Below the pieces are notes generated by a model. That model searched no databases. It saw only the letters and a program-made list of their open reading frames with translations, and was not told where the DNA came from. Shown in pieces: positions 30,750 to 42,920 of a stretch of 64,000 bases of DNA. The DNA comes from Gordonia sp. 'Campus'. GTDB taxonomy: Bacteria; Actinomycetota; Actinomycetes; Mycobacteriales; Mycobacteriaceae. A program made the translations under genes and the position numbers. The first letter of the stretch is position 1; every line of letters begins with the position of its first letter. Location: the NCBI RefSeq assembly GCF_022206305.1, contig NZ_JAKOIW010000017.1, forward strand, positions 62,968 through 126,967. The letters run 5' to 3'.

Positions 30750-31796
30750 TTGAGCCGCCGCGCGGCGAGCTACGACGAATCCGATGTCCGGGTTCGTCCG
30801 GGCAAGGGCACCCGACCGCGCACCAAGACGCGACCGTCGCATGAGGACGCCGAGCAGGCCATGGTGGTGTCGGTGGACCGGGGGCGCTGGGGCGTCGTGC
30901 TCGGTGGCGACCCGGCCCGGCGGGTGGTCGCGATGCGCGCCCGGGAACTGGGGCGCACCCCCATCGTCGTCGGCGACGATGTGTCGGTCGTCGGCGACCT
31001 GTCCGGACGACCCGACACGCTGTCGCGCATCGTGCGCGTCGCCGAGCGACGAACCGTGTTGCGCCGCACCGCCGATGACTCCGATCCGTATGAACGGATC
31101 GTCGTGGCGAACGCCGATCAGCTGCTCATCGTGACGGCCATGGCCGACCCGCCACCGCGCACCGGGTTCGTCGAACGGGCCCTGGCCGCCGCCTACGTCG
31201 GTGGGTTGTCGCCGATCCTGTGTCTGACGAAATCCGATCTCGCCGATCCCACCGAGTTCACGGCGGCTTTCGCCGATCTCGAGTTGCCGGTCATCTGTGC
31301 GGGCCGCGACGACCCGCTCGACGACATCGTGGCCGCCCTACAGGGCCGGATCACCGCGTTCATCGGACATTCCGGAGTCGGCAAGTCGACGCTCGTCAAT
31401 CGTCTTGTGCCGGACGCCTATCGGGCCACCGGCGTGGTGTCGGGAGTCGGCAAGGGGCGACACACCTCCACACAGTCGGTGGCGCTTCCGCTCCCCGGGG
31501 ACAGTGTGCCGCGGGGCTGGGTCGTGGACACCCCGGGTATCCGATCGTTCGGTCTCGCACATGTGGGACCCGACGACATCGTCGCCGCGTTCGACGATCT
31601 CCGTGACGCGATCGACGACTGTCCGCGCGGCTGTACGCATCTCGGCCCGCCCGCGGACCCGGAGTGCGCGCTCGACGGACTCGAGGGGCACTCCTACCGA
31701 CGAGCCATGGCGGTGCGGACTCTCCTCGCCGCGGTGACTGGCGAGAGTGATCCCGGCGACGAGCAGGCACCACACGAGCCACAGCCTTCCGGCTGA
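30750..31796 (+). CDS. rsgA: Ribosome small-subunit-dependent GTPase A
   Basis: RsgA checks late 30S subunit maturation. It is a circularly permuted GTPase, and the motif order here is G4 (TKSD), then G1 (GHSGVGKST), then G3 (DTPG). The C-terminal zinc knuckle is visible as CPRGCTHLGPPADPEC. An N-terminal OB-fold precedes the GTPase domain. The start is the TTG at 30750 behind GAGGGCAGG, 22 bases after the aroA stop. It has 348 residues; the last ~20 are a Pro/Glu-rich tail. Confidence 0.94.
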   Translation: MSRRAASYDESDVRVRPGKGTRPRTKTRPSHEDAEQAMVVSVDRGRWGVVLGGDPARRVVAMRARELGRTPIVVGDDVSVVGDLSGRPDTLSRIVRVAERRTVLRRTADDSDPYERIVVANADQLLIVTAMADPPPRTGFVERALAAAYVGGLSPILCLTKSDLADPTEFTAAFADLELPVICAGRDDPLDDIVAALQGRITAFIGHSGVGKSTLVNRLVPDAYRATGVVSGVGKGRHTSTQSVALPLPGDSVPRGWVVDTPGIRSFGLAHVGPDDIVAAFDDLRDAIDDCPRGCTHLGPPADPECALDGLEGHSYRRAMAVRTLLAAVTGESDPGDEQAPHEPQPSG

Positions 31797-31836
31797 GCGG
31801 GCCGACGCGGAGTCCGGCCACGACCACCGGAACCGG

Positions 31837-33036
31837 TCAGCGACGCCGCCGGCGCGCGCGCAACTCGGAGATGGCGGTCTTCAGCCCGGTGGCCCGCGGC
31901 TTCATCCCGGCGAACCGCTTCTCCGACGCGGTCTCGGGGGCATCATCGGCCGTCGCGCGCAGCAACGAGTCCGGCAGCGCCAGCTTGTTGATCGTCCGCA
32001 GCGTCTGAAGGTATTGCACGACAATCGATCCCGTGGTGTACGGCAGATCGTACTTGTCGCACAGGTCACGGACGCGGACGGCGATCTCGGCGTACCGGCT
32101 GCTCGGGAGGTCGGGGTAGAGGTGGTGCTCGATCTGATAGCAGAGATTGCCGCTGAAGAACGCCATCGCGGGGCCGGCGTTGAAGTTGGCGGTGCCGAGC
32201 ATCTGCCGGAGGTACCACTGACCCTGCGTCTCGTTCTCGAGCGTGTCCGCGGTGAACTTCTCCGCACCGTCGGGAAAGTGACCGCAGAAGATGACCACGT
32301 ACGCCCACACGTTGCGGATCAGGTTCGCGCTCAGGTTGGCCGTCAGCGTGTACTTGAAGTTCGGCCCCGTCAGCGCCGGGAAGAGCACGTAGTCCTTGGC
32401 GAGCTGCTTGCCGACCTTGCGGGCGAAGACCTTCAGCTGTGGGATCGCGACCTCCTTCGGCTTCTTGCCGGAGATCGCGTCCTTCAGGTCGAGGTCGTGG
32501 AGGCCGATACCCCACTCGAACAGCAACGCGAGCAGCACGTTGGTGACCGGCTGGAGGATCTGCTTGGGCTGCCACGGCTCGTCGCGGGTGACCCGCAACG
32601 TCTTGTAACCGACGTCGTGGTCCATGTCGAGGACGTTGGTGTACTTGTGATGGATGTAGTTGTGGGAATGCTTCCAGTGCGGCGACGCGCACACCATGTC
32701 CCATTCCCAGGTGGTCGAGTGGACCTCCGGGTCATTCATCCAGTCCCACTGCCCGTGCATCACGTTGTGCCCGAGCTCCATGTTCTCGATGATCTTCGAC
32801 AACGCGAGCGCGGTGGTCCCCAGTAGCCAGAGGGGTTTCGACCGGCTCCCGAGCAGTGCGGCGCGACCCGCGACCTCGAGGGCGCGGTGCGCCAGGATGG
32901 TGCGCCGGAGATATCGGACGTCACGCATGCCGCGGTCCGCCTCGATCTCACGACGGAGCGCATCGAGCTCCGCACCGAGCGCTTCCACGTCGGCGTCGGT
33001 GAGGTGTGCGTACTCGTTGATGTCAGTGATTGCCAT
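31837..33036 (-). CDS. Membrane fatty acid desaturase (DesA3-like), copy 1
   Basis: This integral-membrane di-iron acyl desaturase has 399 residues. Three His boxes are visible: HNVMH, HNYIHHKYTN and QIEHHLYPDLP. M. tuberculosis DesA3 (Rv3229c), in the same genomic position, is a stearoyl-CoA delta-9 desaturase that works with the reductase Rv3230c; a matching reductase is at 35846. A paralogue lies 72 bases upstream in the same direction, so both may be read from the promoter and operator near 34537. ATG 33036 is the start. Confidence 0.92.
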   Translation of the reverse strand: MAITDINEYAHLTDADVEALGAELDALRREIEADRGMRDVRYLRRTILAHRALEVAGRAALLGSRSKPLWLLGTTALALSKIIENMELGHNVMHGQWDWMNDPEVHSTTWEWDMVCASPHWKHSHNYIHHKYTNVLDMDHDVGYKTLRVTRDEPWQPKQILQPVTNVLLALLFEWGIGLHDLDLKDAISGKKPKEVAIPQLKVFARKVGKQLAKDYVLFPALTGPNFKYTLTANLSANLIRNVWAYVVIFCGHFPDGAEKFTADTLENETQGQWYLRQMLGTANFNAGPAMAFFSGNLCYQIEHHLYPDLPSSRYAEIAVRVRDLCDKYDLPYTTGSIVVQYLQTLRTINKLALPDSLLRATADDAPETASEKRFAGMKPRATGLKTAISELRARRRRR

Positions 33037-33108
33037 TACGCCTCATTATGCCCTTGTCGTGGGCAGATGCGGTTTCTCGACGGGATGGGACCACCTGACC
33101 TGCGGGGA

Positions 33109-34458
33109 TCAGGCGGCCTGCTCATCGCGACGGACGGTCAGGTCGGTGACCTCGGCCCGAACCTGTCGGGAGCGCAGCGAACGGATCAGCCGTTCTCTTC
33201 TCCGGGTGCGCAGCGCGGAGATCGCGGACCGCAGACCGCGACGGGTGCCGGAGCTCTCGTCGATGGTCGCCTGCAGGCGGGCTCCGTCGGGAAGGCCTTG
33301 CTTGAAGCGACGCTCGGACGCGGTCTCGGGAGCATCGTCGGCGGTCGCCGACAGGTACTTGTCCGGCAGCGAGAGCTTGGCGATCGTCCGCCACGCCTTG
33401 GCGTACTGCACCGGGAACGGACCCGTCGTGTAGGGCAGGTCGTACTTGTCGCAGAGCGCGCGGACGCGTTCGGCGATCTCGGCGTACCGGTTGCTGGGCA
33501 GATCCGGGAAGATGTGGTGCTCGATCTGATAGGACAGGTTGCCGCTGAGGAAAGCCAGCACGAAGCCCGCATCGAAGTTGGCACTGCCGAGCATCTGGCG
33601 GAGGTACCACTCAGCCTGGCTCTCGTTGTCGACGTCCTGCTTGGTGAACTTCTCCGCGCCGTCGGGGAAATGGCCGCAGAAGATGACCGCGTTGCTCCAG
33701 ACGTTGCGGATGACGTTGCCCAGCGCGGTGGCCGTGGCGGCCTTGGCATAGGCGCGGCCGTAGCCGACCCGATGCCCGGTCGCGGCACTGACCAGCGCCG
33801 GGTAAGCGAGGTAATCCTTGGCGACCTGTTTGCCGATCTTGGACAGGACGTCGTTGCGGTTGCGTCGGAACTCTTCCTGCGCCTCGGGGGTCTTGCGCTT
33901 CTTCCCGAGCTCGAGGTGCTGGACCGCCACGCCGTACTGGAAGGCCAGGGCGAGGATGGTGTTGTAGACGAGGTTGCCGTAGTTGAACGGACGCCACCGC
34001 TGGTCACGGGTCACGCGCAGGAGGCCGTAGCCCACGTCGTCATCCATGCCCAGCACGTTGGTGTACTTGTGATGGATGTAGTTGTGGGTGTGCTTCCAGT
34101 GCGCGGACGGATCGGTGTTGTCCCACTCCCACGTGGTGCTGTGCACCTCCGGATCGTTCATCCAGTCCCACTGCCCGTGCATCACGTTGTGCCCGAGCTC
34201 CATGTTCTCGACGATCTTCGCGACGCCGAGCGCACACGCACCCGCCCACCAGGCCGACTTCTTCGTCGAACCGAACAGGAGCGCGCGTCCGGTCACCTCG
34301 AGTCCACGCTGGAAACGGATGGTGTTGCGCAGGTAGCGGGCGTCACGCTCGCCACGGTCGGCTTCGATGTCGGCACGGATCGCGTCGAGTTCGGCACCCA
34401 GCGCGGCGACGTCGTCGTCGGTCAGGTGTGCGTATTCGGGGATGTCGGAGATCGCCAT
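33109..34458 (-). CDS. Membrane fatty acid desaturase (DesA3-like), copy 2
   Basis: This 449-residue paralogue of the neighbouring desaturase has the same His boxes (HNVMH, HNYIHHKYTN, QIEHHIFPDLP). It is longer by a ~50-residue basic tail rich in Arg (GLRSAISALRTRRRER) and a ~15-residue insert near KKRKTPEAQEEFRRN. ATG 34458 has GAAGGGA nine bases upstream. An inverted-repeat operator at 34537-34558 lies just ahead. The two copies could differ in acyl chain preference. Confidence 0.92.
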   Translation of the reverse strand: MAISDIPEYAHLTDDDVAALGAELDAIRADIEADRGERDARYLRNTIRFQRGLEVTGRALLFGSTKKSAWWAGACALGVAKIVENMELGHNVMHGQWDWMNDPEVHSTTWEWDNTDPSAHWKHTHNYIHHKYTNVLGMDDDVGYGLLRVTRDQRWRPFNYGNLVYNTILALAFQYGVAVQHLELGKKRKTPEAQEEFRRNRNDVLSKIGKQVAKDYLAYPALVSAATGHRVGYGRAYAKAATATALGNVIRNVWSNAVIFCGHFPDGAEKFTKQDVDNESQAEWYLRQMLGSANFDAGFVLAFLSGNLSYQIEHHIFPDLPSNRYAEIAERVRALCDKYDLPYTTGPFPVQYAKAWRTIAKLSLPDKYLSATADDAPETASERRFKQGLPDGARLQATIDESSGTRRGLRSAISALRTRRRERLIRSLRSRQVRAEVTDLTVRRDEQAA

Positions 34459-34536
34459 ACAAGTGGTCCCTTCGCCGATGGTGAGCCGCGCGGCGGGCAG
34501 CGCTTCTCAGCACGTCCGCCTACGCCTACGTTTCCG

Positions 34537-34558
34537 TAACTTACGCAAGCGTAGGTTA
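34537..34558. promoter_or_regulatory. Operator upstream of the desaturase genes
   Basis: TAACTTACG-CAAG-CGTAGGTTA is a 9+4+9 inverted repeat with one mismatch. It shares its core with the element at 37008-37027 before the ferredoxin reductase gene. It lies about 80 bases ahead of the desaturase start, as expected for a TetR-type operator. Two further CCTACG half-sites occur just downstream, at 34519-34530. Confidence 0.65.
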
Positions 34559-34619
34559 GCGACGGCGATGTGTCCAGTGCGGCGACGTCAGTGCGGATGG
34601 GCGTCAGGGCGGATGGGCG

Positions 34620-35783
34620 TCAGGAGCCGCGGGCGGCCTCGTAGTCGTCGCGGAAGAGTTCGAAGCCGACGAGGTCTTCGAACACGCCGTCCGAGCGGGC
34701 CGCGAGCTTCTGCGTACCGAACTCGCGAAATCCGGCGGTGCGGGCGAGTTTTTTGCTGCCCTCGTTGCTGTCGGCGGCGAACAGGGTGAGCCGACGGAAT
34801 CCCAGCTTGTCGAAGGCGTACTGAACCGCTGCCGGAAACGCTTCTCCCAGTACGCCTTTCCCTCGCGCCTCGGGATGGGTGTAGAAGCCCGCCTCGGCTC
34901 CGGTCACCTCGTCGATGTGCAGCAGGGTGATGTCGCCGAGGTAGTCGTCGGTCTCGCGATCGGCGACGGCCCACGTACAGGTCAACCCCTGGGCGGCGGT
35001 CCACCACTTCCGCAGGCGCTCCGCCGCGGCGTGCTCGAGTTCCAGCGGGTCGGGCCGCTCGAAGAGGTACTTCCGCGAGATCGGATCGTCGAGTGTTTCC
35101 CGGATGCGCGGGTCGTCGGACTCCGCCAGCGGCCGGAGCCGGAAGCGCTCGGTCTCGAACACGTCGGTGCGCCAGTCGGTCTTGGGATGCTGTGCGTCGG
35201 TCGCGTGCAGCGACCCGACCCATGCGTCCCGGATGTGGCCGCGGACCTCGATGCCGTTCTGGACCGCCGCGTCCAGCCGGAAACCGCACGAATGGGCAAC
35301 ACGCAAGGCATCGATGTTGCCCGCGACGGTCGTCCAGCGCACGACCTCTTTGCCGGCCTCGCCGAATGCGTAGTTCACCGCGAGCAGCACGGCCCGCTTC
35401 ATCACTCCCCATCCGCGTGCATCGGGATGCAGGTCGTAACTGAGCCGGGTGAGCGGCCCCTCGCCCTCGATGTCGACGGTGCCGACGAACCGCCCGTCGA
35501 ACTCGACGGCCCAGAGCATCCGGGACCCTTCGGCCCAGCGCTGCGGAGCGAAATCCAGCGCGAAGCGCTCAGCCGCAGCACGGCTGTACGGCGCAGGGAT
35601 GGGGGTCCACCGCATCATGGCCGGATCTGCTGCCAGCTCGACCATCCGATCGAGGTCGCGGGGCTCATGCGGCCGCAGCGTGACGCCCCCGTCGCTCAGG
35701 ACGGGAATGCTGCTGAGTTCCGGTGCCTCAGCCTTCACTGATGCCTTCGCGGACGATTTCCCGGAACCCGTTTCGGTGACCAC
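34620..35783 (-). CDS. Tandem GNAT N-acetyltransferase
   Basis: This 387-residue protein contains two GNAT (RimJ-like) domains. The first spans residues ~25-190 (VTLRPHEPRDLDRMVEL, then LSYDLHPDARGWGVMKRAVL) and the second ~205-380 (FRLRPLAESDDPRIRETL, then GFYTHPEARGKGVLGEAF with the acetyl-CoA loop ARGKGV). It starts at GTG 35783. It lies between the reductase gene and the desaturases on the same strand. The substrate is unknown; N-terminal protein acetylation is typical for RimJ relatives. Confidence 0.85.
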   Translation of the reverse strand: MVTETGSGKSSAKASVKAEAPELSSIPVLSDGGVTLRPHEPRDLDRMVELAADPAMMRWTPIPAPYSRAAAERFALDFAPQRWAEGSRMLWAVEFDGRFVGTVDIEGEGPLTRLSYDLHPDARGWGVMKRAVLLAVNYAFGEAGKEVVRWTTVAGNIDALRVAHSCGFRLDAAVQNGIEVRGHIRDAWVGSLHATDAQHPKTDWRTDVFETERFRLRPLAESDDPRIRETLDDPISRKYLFERPDPLELEHAAAERLRKWWTAAQGLTCTWAVADRETDDYLGDITLLHIDEVTGAEAGFYTHPEARGKGVLGEAFPAAVQYAFDKLGFRRLTLFAADSNEGSKKLARTAGFREFGTQKLAARSDGVFEDLVGFELFRDDYEAARGS

Positions 35784-35845
35784 GCACGGATCTCACCCTA
35801 CCGGCTCGGCCGCGTCGGCGAGCCGTACGGAGCGCAAATTCCTGG

Positions 35846-36961
35846 TCAGACGTCCAGGGTGCAATCACCGGCAGCCGCGCTGACGCAGGTCTGGATGCGC
35901 TCACCCTCGACGTGTTCTACGCCGGACCGCAGGTCGCGGACACAGCCCTTGTCGAGCATCACCACGCAGCTCTGGCAGATGCCCATGCGGCAGCCGAAGG
36001 GCATGATCGCACCGGCCGACTCCCCCGCCTCCAACAGAGTGGTCGCGCCGTCGACGGTCGCTGACTTGCCCGAACGGCCGAAGGTCACGGTGCCGCCCTG
36101 CGCGCCCACGACGCCGCGTTCCAGCGCGAAACGCTCGATGTGCAGCTGGTCACCGAGTCGCGCATCGGTGTAGAGGCGGTGGAGACCGTCGAGGAACCCG
36201 GCGGGCCCGCACGCCCAGGTCTGCCGCTCCCGCCAGTCGGCGCACAACGACGGGAGGCTCTCGGGCGTCACCTGCCCGTCGGTCCGGGTGTACTGGACGT
36301 GCAGGTCGATGATCCCGTCCGCCGCGAGCTCGGCGAGTTCGTCGGCGAAGAGCAGGTCACCGGGCGTCGGAGTCGAGTGGACGAGCCGGATGTCGGTGTG
36401 CTGCTTGCGGTGTCGGACCGTGCGCAGCATCGAGATGATCGGCGTGAGTCCGCTGCCCGCGGTGACGAAGAGGACCTTCTGCGGCAGTGGGTCGGGTAGT
36501 ACGAACTCGCCGCGAGGCGCCGCGAGGCGGACGACCGTGCCCTCCGTCAGCCCGTTCACCAGGTGGCTCGACAGGAACCCCTCGGGCATCGCCTTGACCG
36601 TGATGGAGATCGTCTTGTCGCTCGCCGACGCATCGGGCGTGGAGGTCAGCGAATACGACCGCCAGGTCCAGCGGCCCTCCATCAGCACGCCGATGCCGAC
36701 GTACTGACCGGGCGCGTAGTCGAAGGAGAATCCCCATCCGGGCCGGATCCGGATGGTCGCGGTGTCCTCCGTCTCGCGGGTCACCGACACGACCTTGCCG
36801 CGCAGTTCCCGTGCCGACCACAACGGATTGGCCAGATGCAGGTAGTCGTCAGGAAGCAGCGGCGTCGTGATGCGGGTGAGGGCGGCCCGGACCCACTGCG
36901 TGCCGCGGTTGCGGGCTGCGACACCGGAGACCGGTTCCTCGAACCGCTCGAGCAGACCCAT
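35846..36961 (-). CDS. Ferredoxin reductase-type electron donor for the desaturases (Rv3230c-like)
   Basis: This 371-residue flavo-iron-sulfur protein has an FAD domain ([11 protein letters not shown]), an NAD(P) domain ([18 protein letters not shown], then WACGPAGFL) and a C-terminal plant-type [2Fe-2S] ferredoxin ([15 protein letters not shown], last Cys in QTCVS). Rv3230c, its positional equivalent, supplies electrons to DesA3. The start is the ATG at 36961; a further ATG-like frame start at 37018 would fall inside the operator palindrome, so it is rejected. Confidence 0.92.
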   Translation of the reverse strand: MGLLERFEEPVSGVAARNRGTQWVRAALTRITTPLLPDDYLHLANPLWSARELRGKVVSVTRETEDTATIRIRPGWGFSFDYAPGQYVGIGVLMEGRWTWRSYSLTSTPDASASDKTISITVKAMPEGFLSSHLVNGLTEGTVVRLAAPRGEFVLPDPLPQKVLFVTAGSGLTPIISMLRTVRHRKQHTDIRLVHSTPTPGDLLFADELAELAADGIIDLHVQYTRTDGQVTPESLPSLCADWRERQTWACGPAGFLDGLHRLYTDARLGDQLHIERFALERGVVGAQGGTVTFGRSGKSATVDGATTLLEAGESAGAIMPFGCRMGICQSCVVMLDKGCVRDLRSGVEHVEGERIQTCVSAAAGDCTLDV

Positions 36962-37007
36962 CGCACATACCGCCTTCGACGTCAGGGAAGCACTGTCGAA
37001 ACACAGT

Positions 37008-37027
37008 AACCTACGCAACCGTAGGTT
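37008..37027. promoter_or_regulatory. Operator upstream of the ferredoxin reductase
   Basis: AACCTACG-CAAC-CGTAGGTT is a perfect 8+4+8 inverted repeat. It lies about 50 bases ahead of the reductase start and shares its core with the desaturase operator at 34537-34558, which indicates one regulator for enzyme and electron donor. Confidence 0.7.
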
Positions 37028-37038
37028 GTGGAGACGAC

Positions 37039-37605
37039 TCAGAGCAGCTCGAGCAGAAAGGGCAGCTCTTGCGTCGCGTACCAGGCCAGATCGAAGTCCT
37101 CCACGTCGCCGACGGCGAGTTCGGCGTCGAGGTCGCCCATGTCGGCGGCGTCGATCACGACCACCGCCGCGCGGACCTTGTCCTCGGCCTCGGCGACGTC
37201 GACGTGGACGGACGCGATCGACGACAGCGGGATCGGGACGCCGACCTTGACCACGGCGTCGTCGAGGTCGGGCCGCAGCGTGACGTCTTCGACGTCGGCG
37301 GCGACCACGACCCGTCGAGGGGGCAACGACGCGGTCCCCCCGGGCCCTGTCGACGCCTCGTCCGCCGAGAGTTCGGCGTCCGCGTCGGCGTCGCCGGGTT
37401 CAGGTGCCTCCCCGGCGAGCAACCGCAGCGACGCCCGTGCGGCCTCGCGCAGCGCGACCTCCGAGAGTTCCTCGTCATCTCCCGAGACGAACGCCTCGCG
37501 CAGCGCGGGTGTCAACGCGAAGCCCGTCCCGCCGAGCGGACGGAACTCGCCATCGGCGTTGAGCTGCAACAGCATCGCCAGCGTCGCCGGCAGGTACACC
37601 CTCAT
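37039..37605 (-). CDS. DUF6912-family protein (Rv3231c-like)
   Basis: This is a 188-residue acidic protein of unknown function. It begins [16 protein letters not shown] and has [18 protein letters not shown] at the C-terminus; the middle is rich in Asp, Glu and Ala. Its position upstream of the desaturase-reductase genes matches Rv3231c. ATG 37605 is the first start in the frame that gives family-like sequence. Confidence 0.75.
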   Translation of the reverse strand: MRVYLPATLAMLLQLNADGEFRPLGGTGFALTPALREAFVSGDDEELSEVALREAARASLRLLAGEAPEPGDADADAELSADEASTGPGGTASLPPRRVVVAADVEDVTLRPDLDDAVVKVGVPIPLSSIASVHVDVAEAEDKVRAAVVVIDAADMGDLDAELAVGDVEDFDLAWYATQELPFLLELL

Positions 37606-37731
37606 GCGTTCTCTGTCTCCTGACGGTTCGGCGTGCGGTGGTACCGACCACCCTATCGGTGGCGCGGGGGCAGGACGCGGTACACCGACCCGCCACAACC
37701 GGCGAGACCCGCCCAGTCCGAGTGGACCCGC

Positions 37732-39216
37732 TCAGTCCGAGTGGACCAATTCTTCGTACGACTCGAAGACGTAGTCGGCCATCGCGGGCAGATCCCCGAT
37801 GACTCCCCGATCGGCGACAAAAGCGAAGTGGAGATGATCGCCGTATTCGATGACGCTGATCGCGAGCGCCCGCTGGGACACGAGTGTCGGGATGGAGTAC
37901 ATCTGCCGCACGGGCGTGCCGAAGACGAACCGGTCCGGGATGGGGGCCGAACTCATCGCGACGGGCACGTTGTAGGCGCGACTGTTGAGCGAGCGGAATG
38001 CGCGCGAACTGATCTCCGGGAACGGCACGACGCCGAGTTCGGAGAAGAGTGGACTCGGCCCGCGGGTCATCCGTCGCGACGATTGGGCGTAGCGGTCCGC
38101 GAGCCCGGCGACCTGCGCGAGACGGACAGTCGGATTGTCTTCTCCCACTGGAAGATCCGTCACGAAGCTGGGCTTGCCGACACCGATCCAGCCCGGGTCG
38201 GGATCGGCGGTGACTTCCACTCCCGGATCGCGCACCGCCAACGGCACCACCACGCGGACGGTGTCTGCGGGGCCCTCGGCCGGATCGAACGACAGCATCC
38301 ACTTTCGCATCACGCCGGAGATGATGGCGAGCTCGACATCGGTGACGGTGCAGGCGTGGCGCTCGGCGATCTTCGCGCACCCGCGGCGAGGCAGTTTCGT
38401 GGAGGTGAAGGACCGGGTCGTCGTGCCCGCGTTGTTCAGGGGGCTGCGGGGTGCGGAGTCGGTCAGCTGGGACACGACGTCCCCGACCCGGCGCGCGGTG
38501 GTCCCGACGGCCGAACGCATCTCCGAGACCAGCCCGTTGCCTCGAATCATCGTCTCGACCAGGTCGCCGGGGCGGGCCAGCGCCTCGGCCAGCGCACCGA
38601 CGACGAGGCTCGTGTCGCCGGGAGGCGACCCCGGCATCCAGAGATCCTCGGGCAGCGATTCGGGTGCGTCGGTGCCGTCGCAGATGACCTCACTGATCTC
38701 CCGCGCCGCGTCGCCGTCGATGAGGCAGCGGTGGGACTTGGTCAGGATGGCCAGCCGCCCGTCCGCGAGGCCCTCGATGAGGTACATCTCCCACAGCGGG
38801 CGGGTGCGGTCGAGTGGGCGCGACATCACCCGAGCGACGAGGTCGTCGAGATCGAATGCCCCGCCCGGCCGGGGCAGTCCGGCGCGACGGATGTGGAAGT
38901 TGATGTCGAAATCGGGGTCGTCCACCCACACCGGTCGCGCGAGTCCCAGGCTGACCTCGCGAACCACCTGCCGGTAGTGCGGGATGAGCTGCAGCCGGTT
39001 CTCCACCAGCGATACCAGCTCGGCGTAGTCCAGCGTCGGCCGTGGCGGATCGTCCGGGGATGAAACAGACGGGCCAGATTCAGATGGGTCCCCACCGTCG
39101 TGAGCGGGGTCGGCGCCGGCCGGCTCCAGGATCAGCAACGCGCCGAGATGCGTCGTCGACCGCGAATCGTCGAGGAAGTAGTACATCGCGTCACGGGGCG
39201 ACAGCCGGTTGACCAC
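37732..39216 (-). CDS. WS/DGAT-type acyltransferase with altered active site
   Basis: This 494-residue protein belongs to the wax ester synthase/diacylglycerol acyltransferase family, matching the tgs3 (Rv3234c) position. Family sequence is clear: RLSPRDAMYYFLDD at the start, PLWEMYLIEGL before the active site, and PIPDRFVFGTPVRQMYSIP near the end. The catalytic motif HHxxxDG reads HRCLIDG here (H162, R163, D167), so the second, catalytic His is Arg. An acidic linker at residues ~33-60 is an insert. The start is GTG 39216. The protein may be inactive or have a different reaction. Confidence 0.85.
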   Translation of the reverse strand: MVNRLSPRDAMYYFLDDSRSTTHLGALLILEPAGADPAHDGGDPSESGPSVSSPDDPPRPTLDYAELVSLVENRLQLIPHYRQVVREVSLGLARPVWVDDPDFDINFHIRRAGLPRPGGAFDLDDLVARVMSRPLDRTRPLWEMYLIEGLADGRLAILTKSHRCLIDGDAAREISEVICDGTDAPESLPEDLWMPGSPPGDTSLVVGALAEALARPGDLVETMIRGNGLVSEMRSAVGTTARRVGDVVSQLTDSAPRSPLNNAGTTTRSFTSTKLPRRGCAKIAERHACTVTDVELAIISGVMRKWMLSFDPAEGPADTVRVVVPLAVRDPGVEVTADPDPGWIGVGKPSFVTDLPVGEDNPTVRLAQVAGLADRYAQSSRRMTRGPSPLFSELGVVPFPEISSRAFRSLNSRAYNVPVAMSSAPIPDRFVFGTPVRQMYSIPTLVSQRALAISVIEYGDHLHFAFVADRGVIGDLPAMADYVFESYEELVHSD

Positions 39217-39313
39217 GACGCCGATCCTAGTCGCCCGATCCGAGTGCGGCCCGGTTCCGGACGTTCCGCGGCGCGGTCCCGACAAGACCATGCGCGACGA
39301 CCGACGGCTCGAC

Positions 39314-39420
39314 CATGAACCCCGTGCCGATCATGAACCCCGTGCCGACCATGAACCCCGTACCGGTCATGAACTCGCGCCGATAATGAAACCCGGGCCG
39401 ATCATGAATCCCGAGCCGAT
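39314..39420. repeat. Six tandem copies of an 18-bp unit
   Basis: Units start at 39314, 39332, 39350, 39368 (17 bases), 39385 and 39403, each close to CATGAACCCCGTGCCGAT. The first two are nearly identical and later ones drift. The block ends exactly at the stop codon of the Rv3235-like gene, between it and the WS/DGAT gene. Confidence 0.85.
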
Positions 39421-40055
39421 CAGTGGAACTCCAGGGCGACCAGCTGCCAGCGGTACTCGACCTGACCGAGCGACCGACGAGTGCCGGGCTCCCGCGGGCC
39501 GCGGACACGGCACGGCTTGCGTTCGATGCGGCCGGCGAAGGCACGGACCCGCGCACCGGCGGCATACGAACCGAAGATCTCCGCGGCGCTGATGTCGCAC
39601 ATCTGCACATGCACCCGCTGCAGCACGGTTCCCACCGGGGCCTGTGTCAGCGGGGACGCGGGGTCGACGATCCGGAACGCGTCGTGCCGGACCAGCACCC
39701 CGACCTGGTCGGCGACCGCGGGTGAGACGACGTCGCCGAGATGACCGATCGCCCGCCGACGGTCTATCACCTCGAACAGCAGACGGGAGACGGCGATCGA
39801 GAAACGACGGGCCTCGGCCGCAGCCGCCACGGTCTTGCGCGCGGAGCCGGCGCTCGGGCCGGCCCCCACGGTGGAGCGGCGCGACTCGGACGTAACCGCC
39901 CGACCGGCCATATCGGCACCGGCCGGCTCATACGGCGGGGCGGTGCGGACCCTGACCCTGGGTGTCTGGGTCGGGAGGATCGTCTGGGCGGGGAGAAGCG
40001 TGTGCATGGGGTTTGGACGCACCAGCACCCCAGCCGGTTCCATCGATGTCCGCAC
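39420..40055 (-). CDS. Rv3235-family protein
   Basis: This is an Arg/Ala/Pro-rich protein of up to 211 residues from GTG 40055. Alternative starts are ATG 40043 and ATG 40007, and none has a good ribosome-binding site. The conserved C-terminal part reads LLFEVIDRRRAIGHLGDVVSPAVADQVGVLV, then RVHVQMCDISAAEIFGSYAAGARVRAFAGRIER and WQLVALEFH. It follows secA in the same direction, as Rv3235 lies near secA1 in mycobacteria. Function unknown. Its stop abuts an 18-bp tandem repeat. Confidence 0.75.
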   Translation of the reverse strand: MRTSMEPAGVLVRPNPMHTLLPAQTILPTQTPRVRVRTAPPYEPAGADMAGRAVTSESRRSTVGAGPSAGSARKTVAAAAEARRFSIAVSRLLFEVIDRRRAIGHLGDVVSPAVADQVGVLVRHDAFRIVDPASPLTQAPVGTVLQRVHVQMCDISAAEIFGSYAAGARVRAFAGRIERKPCRVRGPREPGTRRSLGQVEYRWQLVALEFH

Positions 40056-40103
40056 GAATGTGCGCGGGCACCCCGTCGCCGCCGCGGGCGGCGGCGACGG
40101 ATG

Positions 40104-42920
<2,817 letters not shown>

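Noticed and set aside
36962..37018. Longer N-terminus for the ferredoxin reductase starting at 37018
   Set aside because: The start would lie inside the operator palindrome and the added residues are not family-like; ATG 36961 is better.
37732..39216. Pseudogene call for the WS/DGAT protein
   Set aside because: The frame is intact over 494 codons and other motifs are conserved; only the catalytic His is changed.
39314..39420. CRISPR-like array
   Set aside because: The 18-bp units are directly contiguous with no spacers, no cas genes are present, and the block is a simple tandem repeat.
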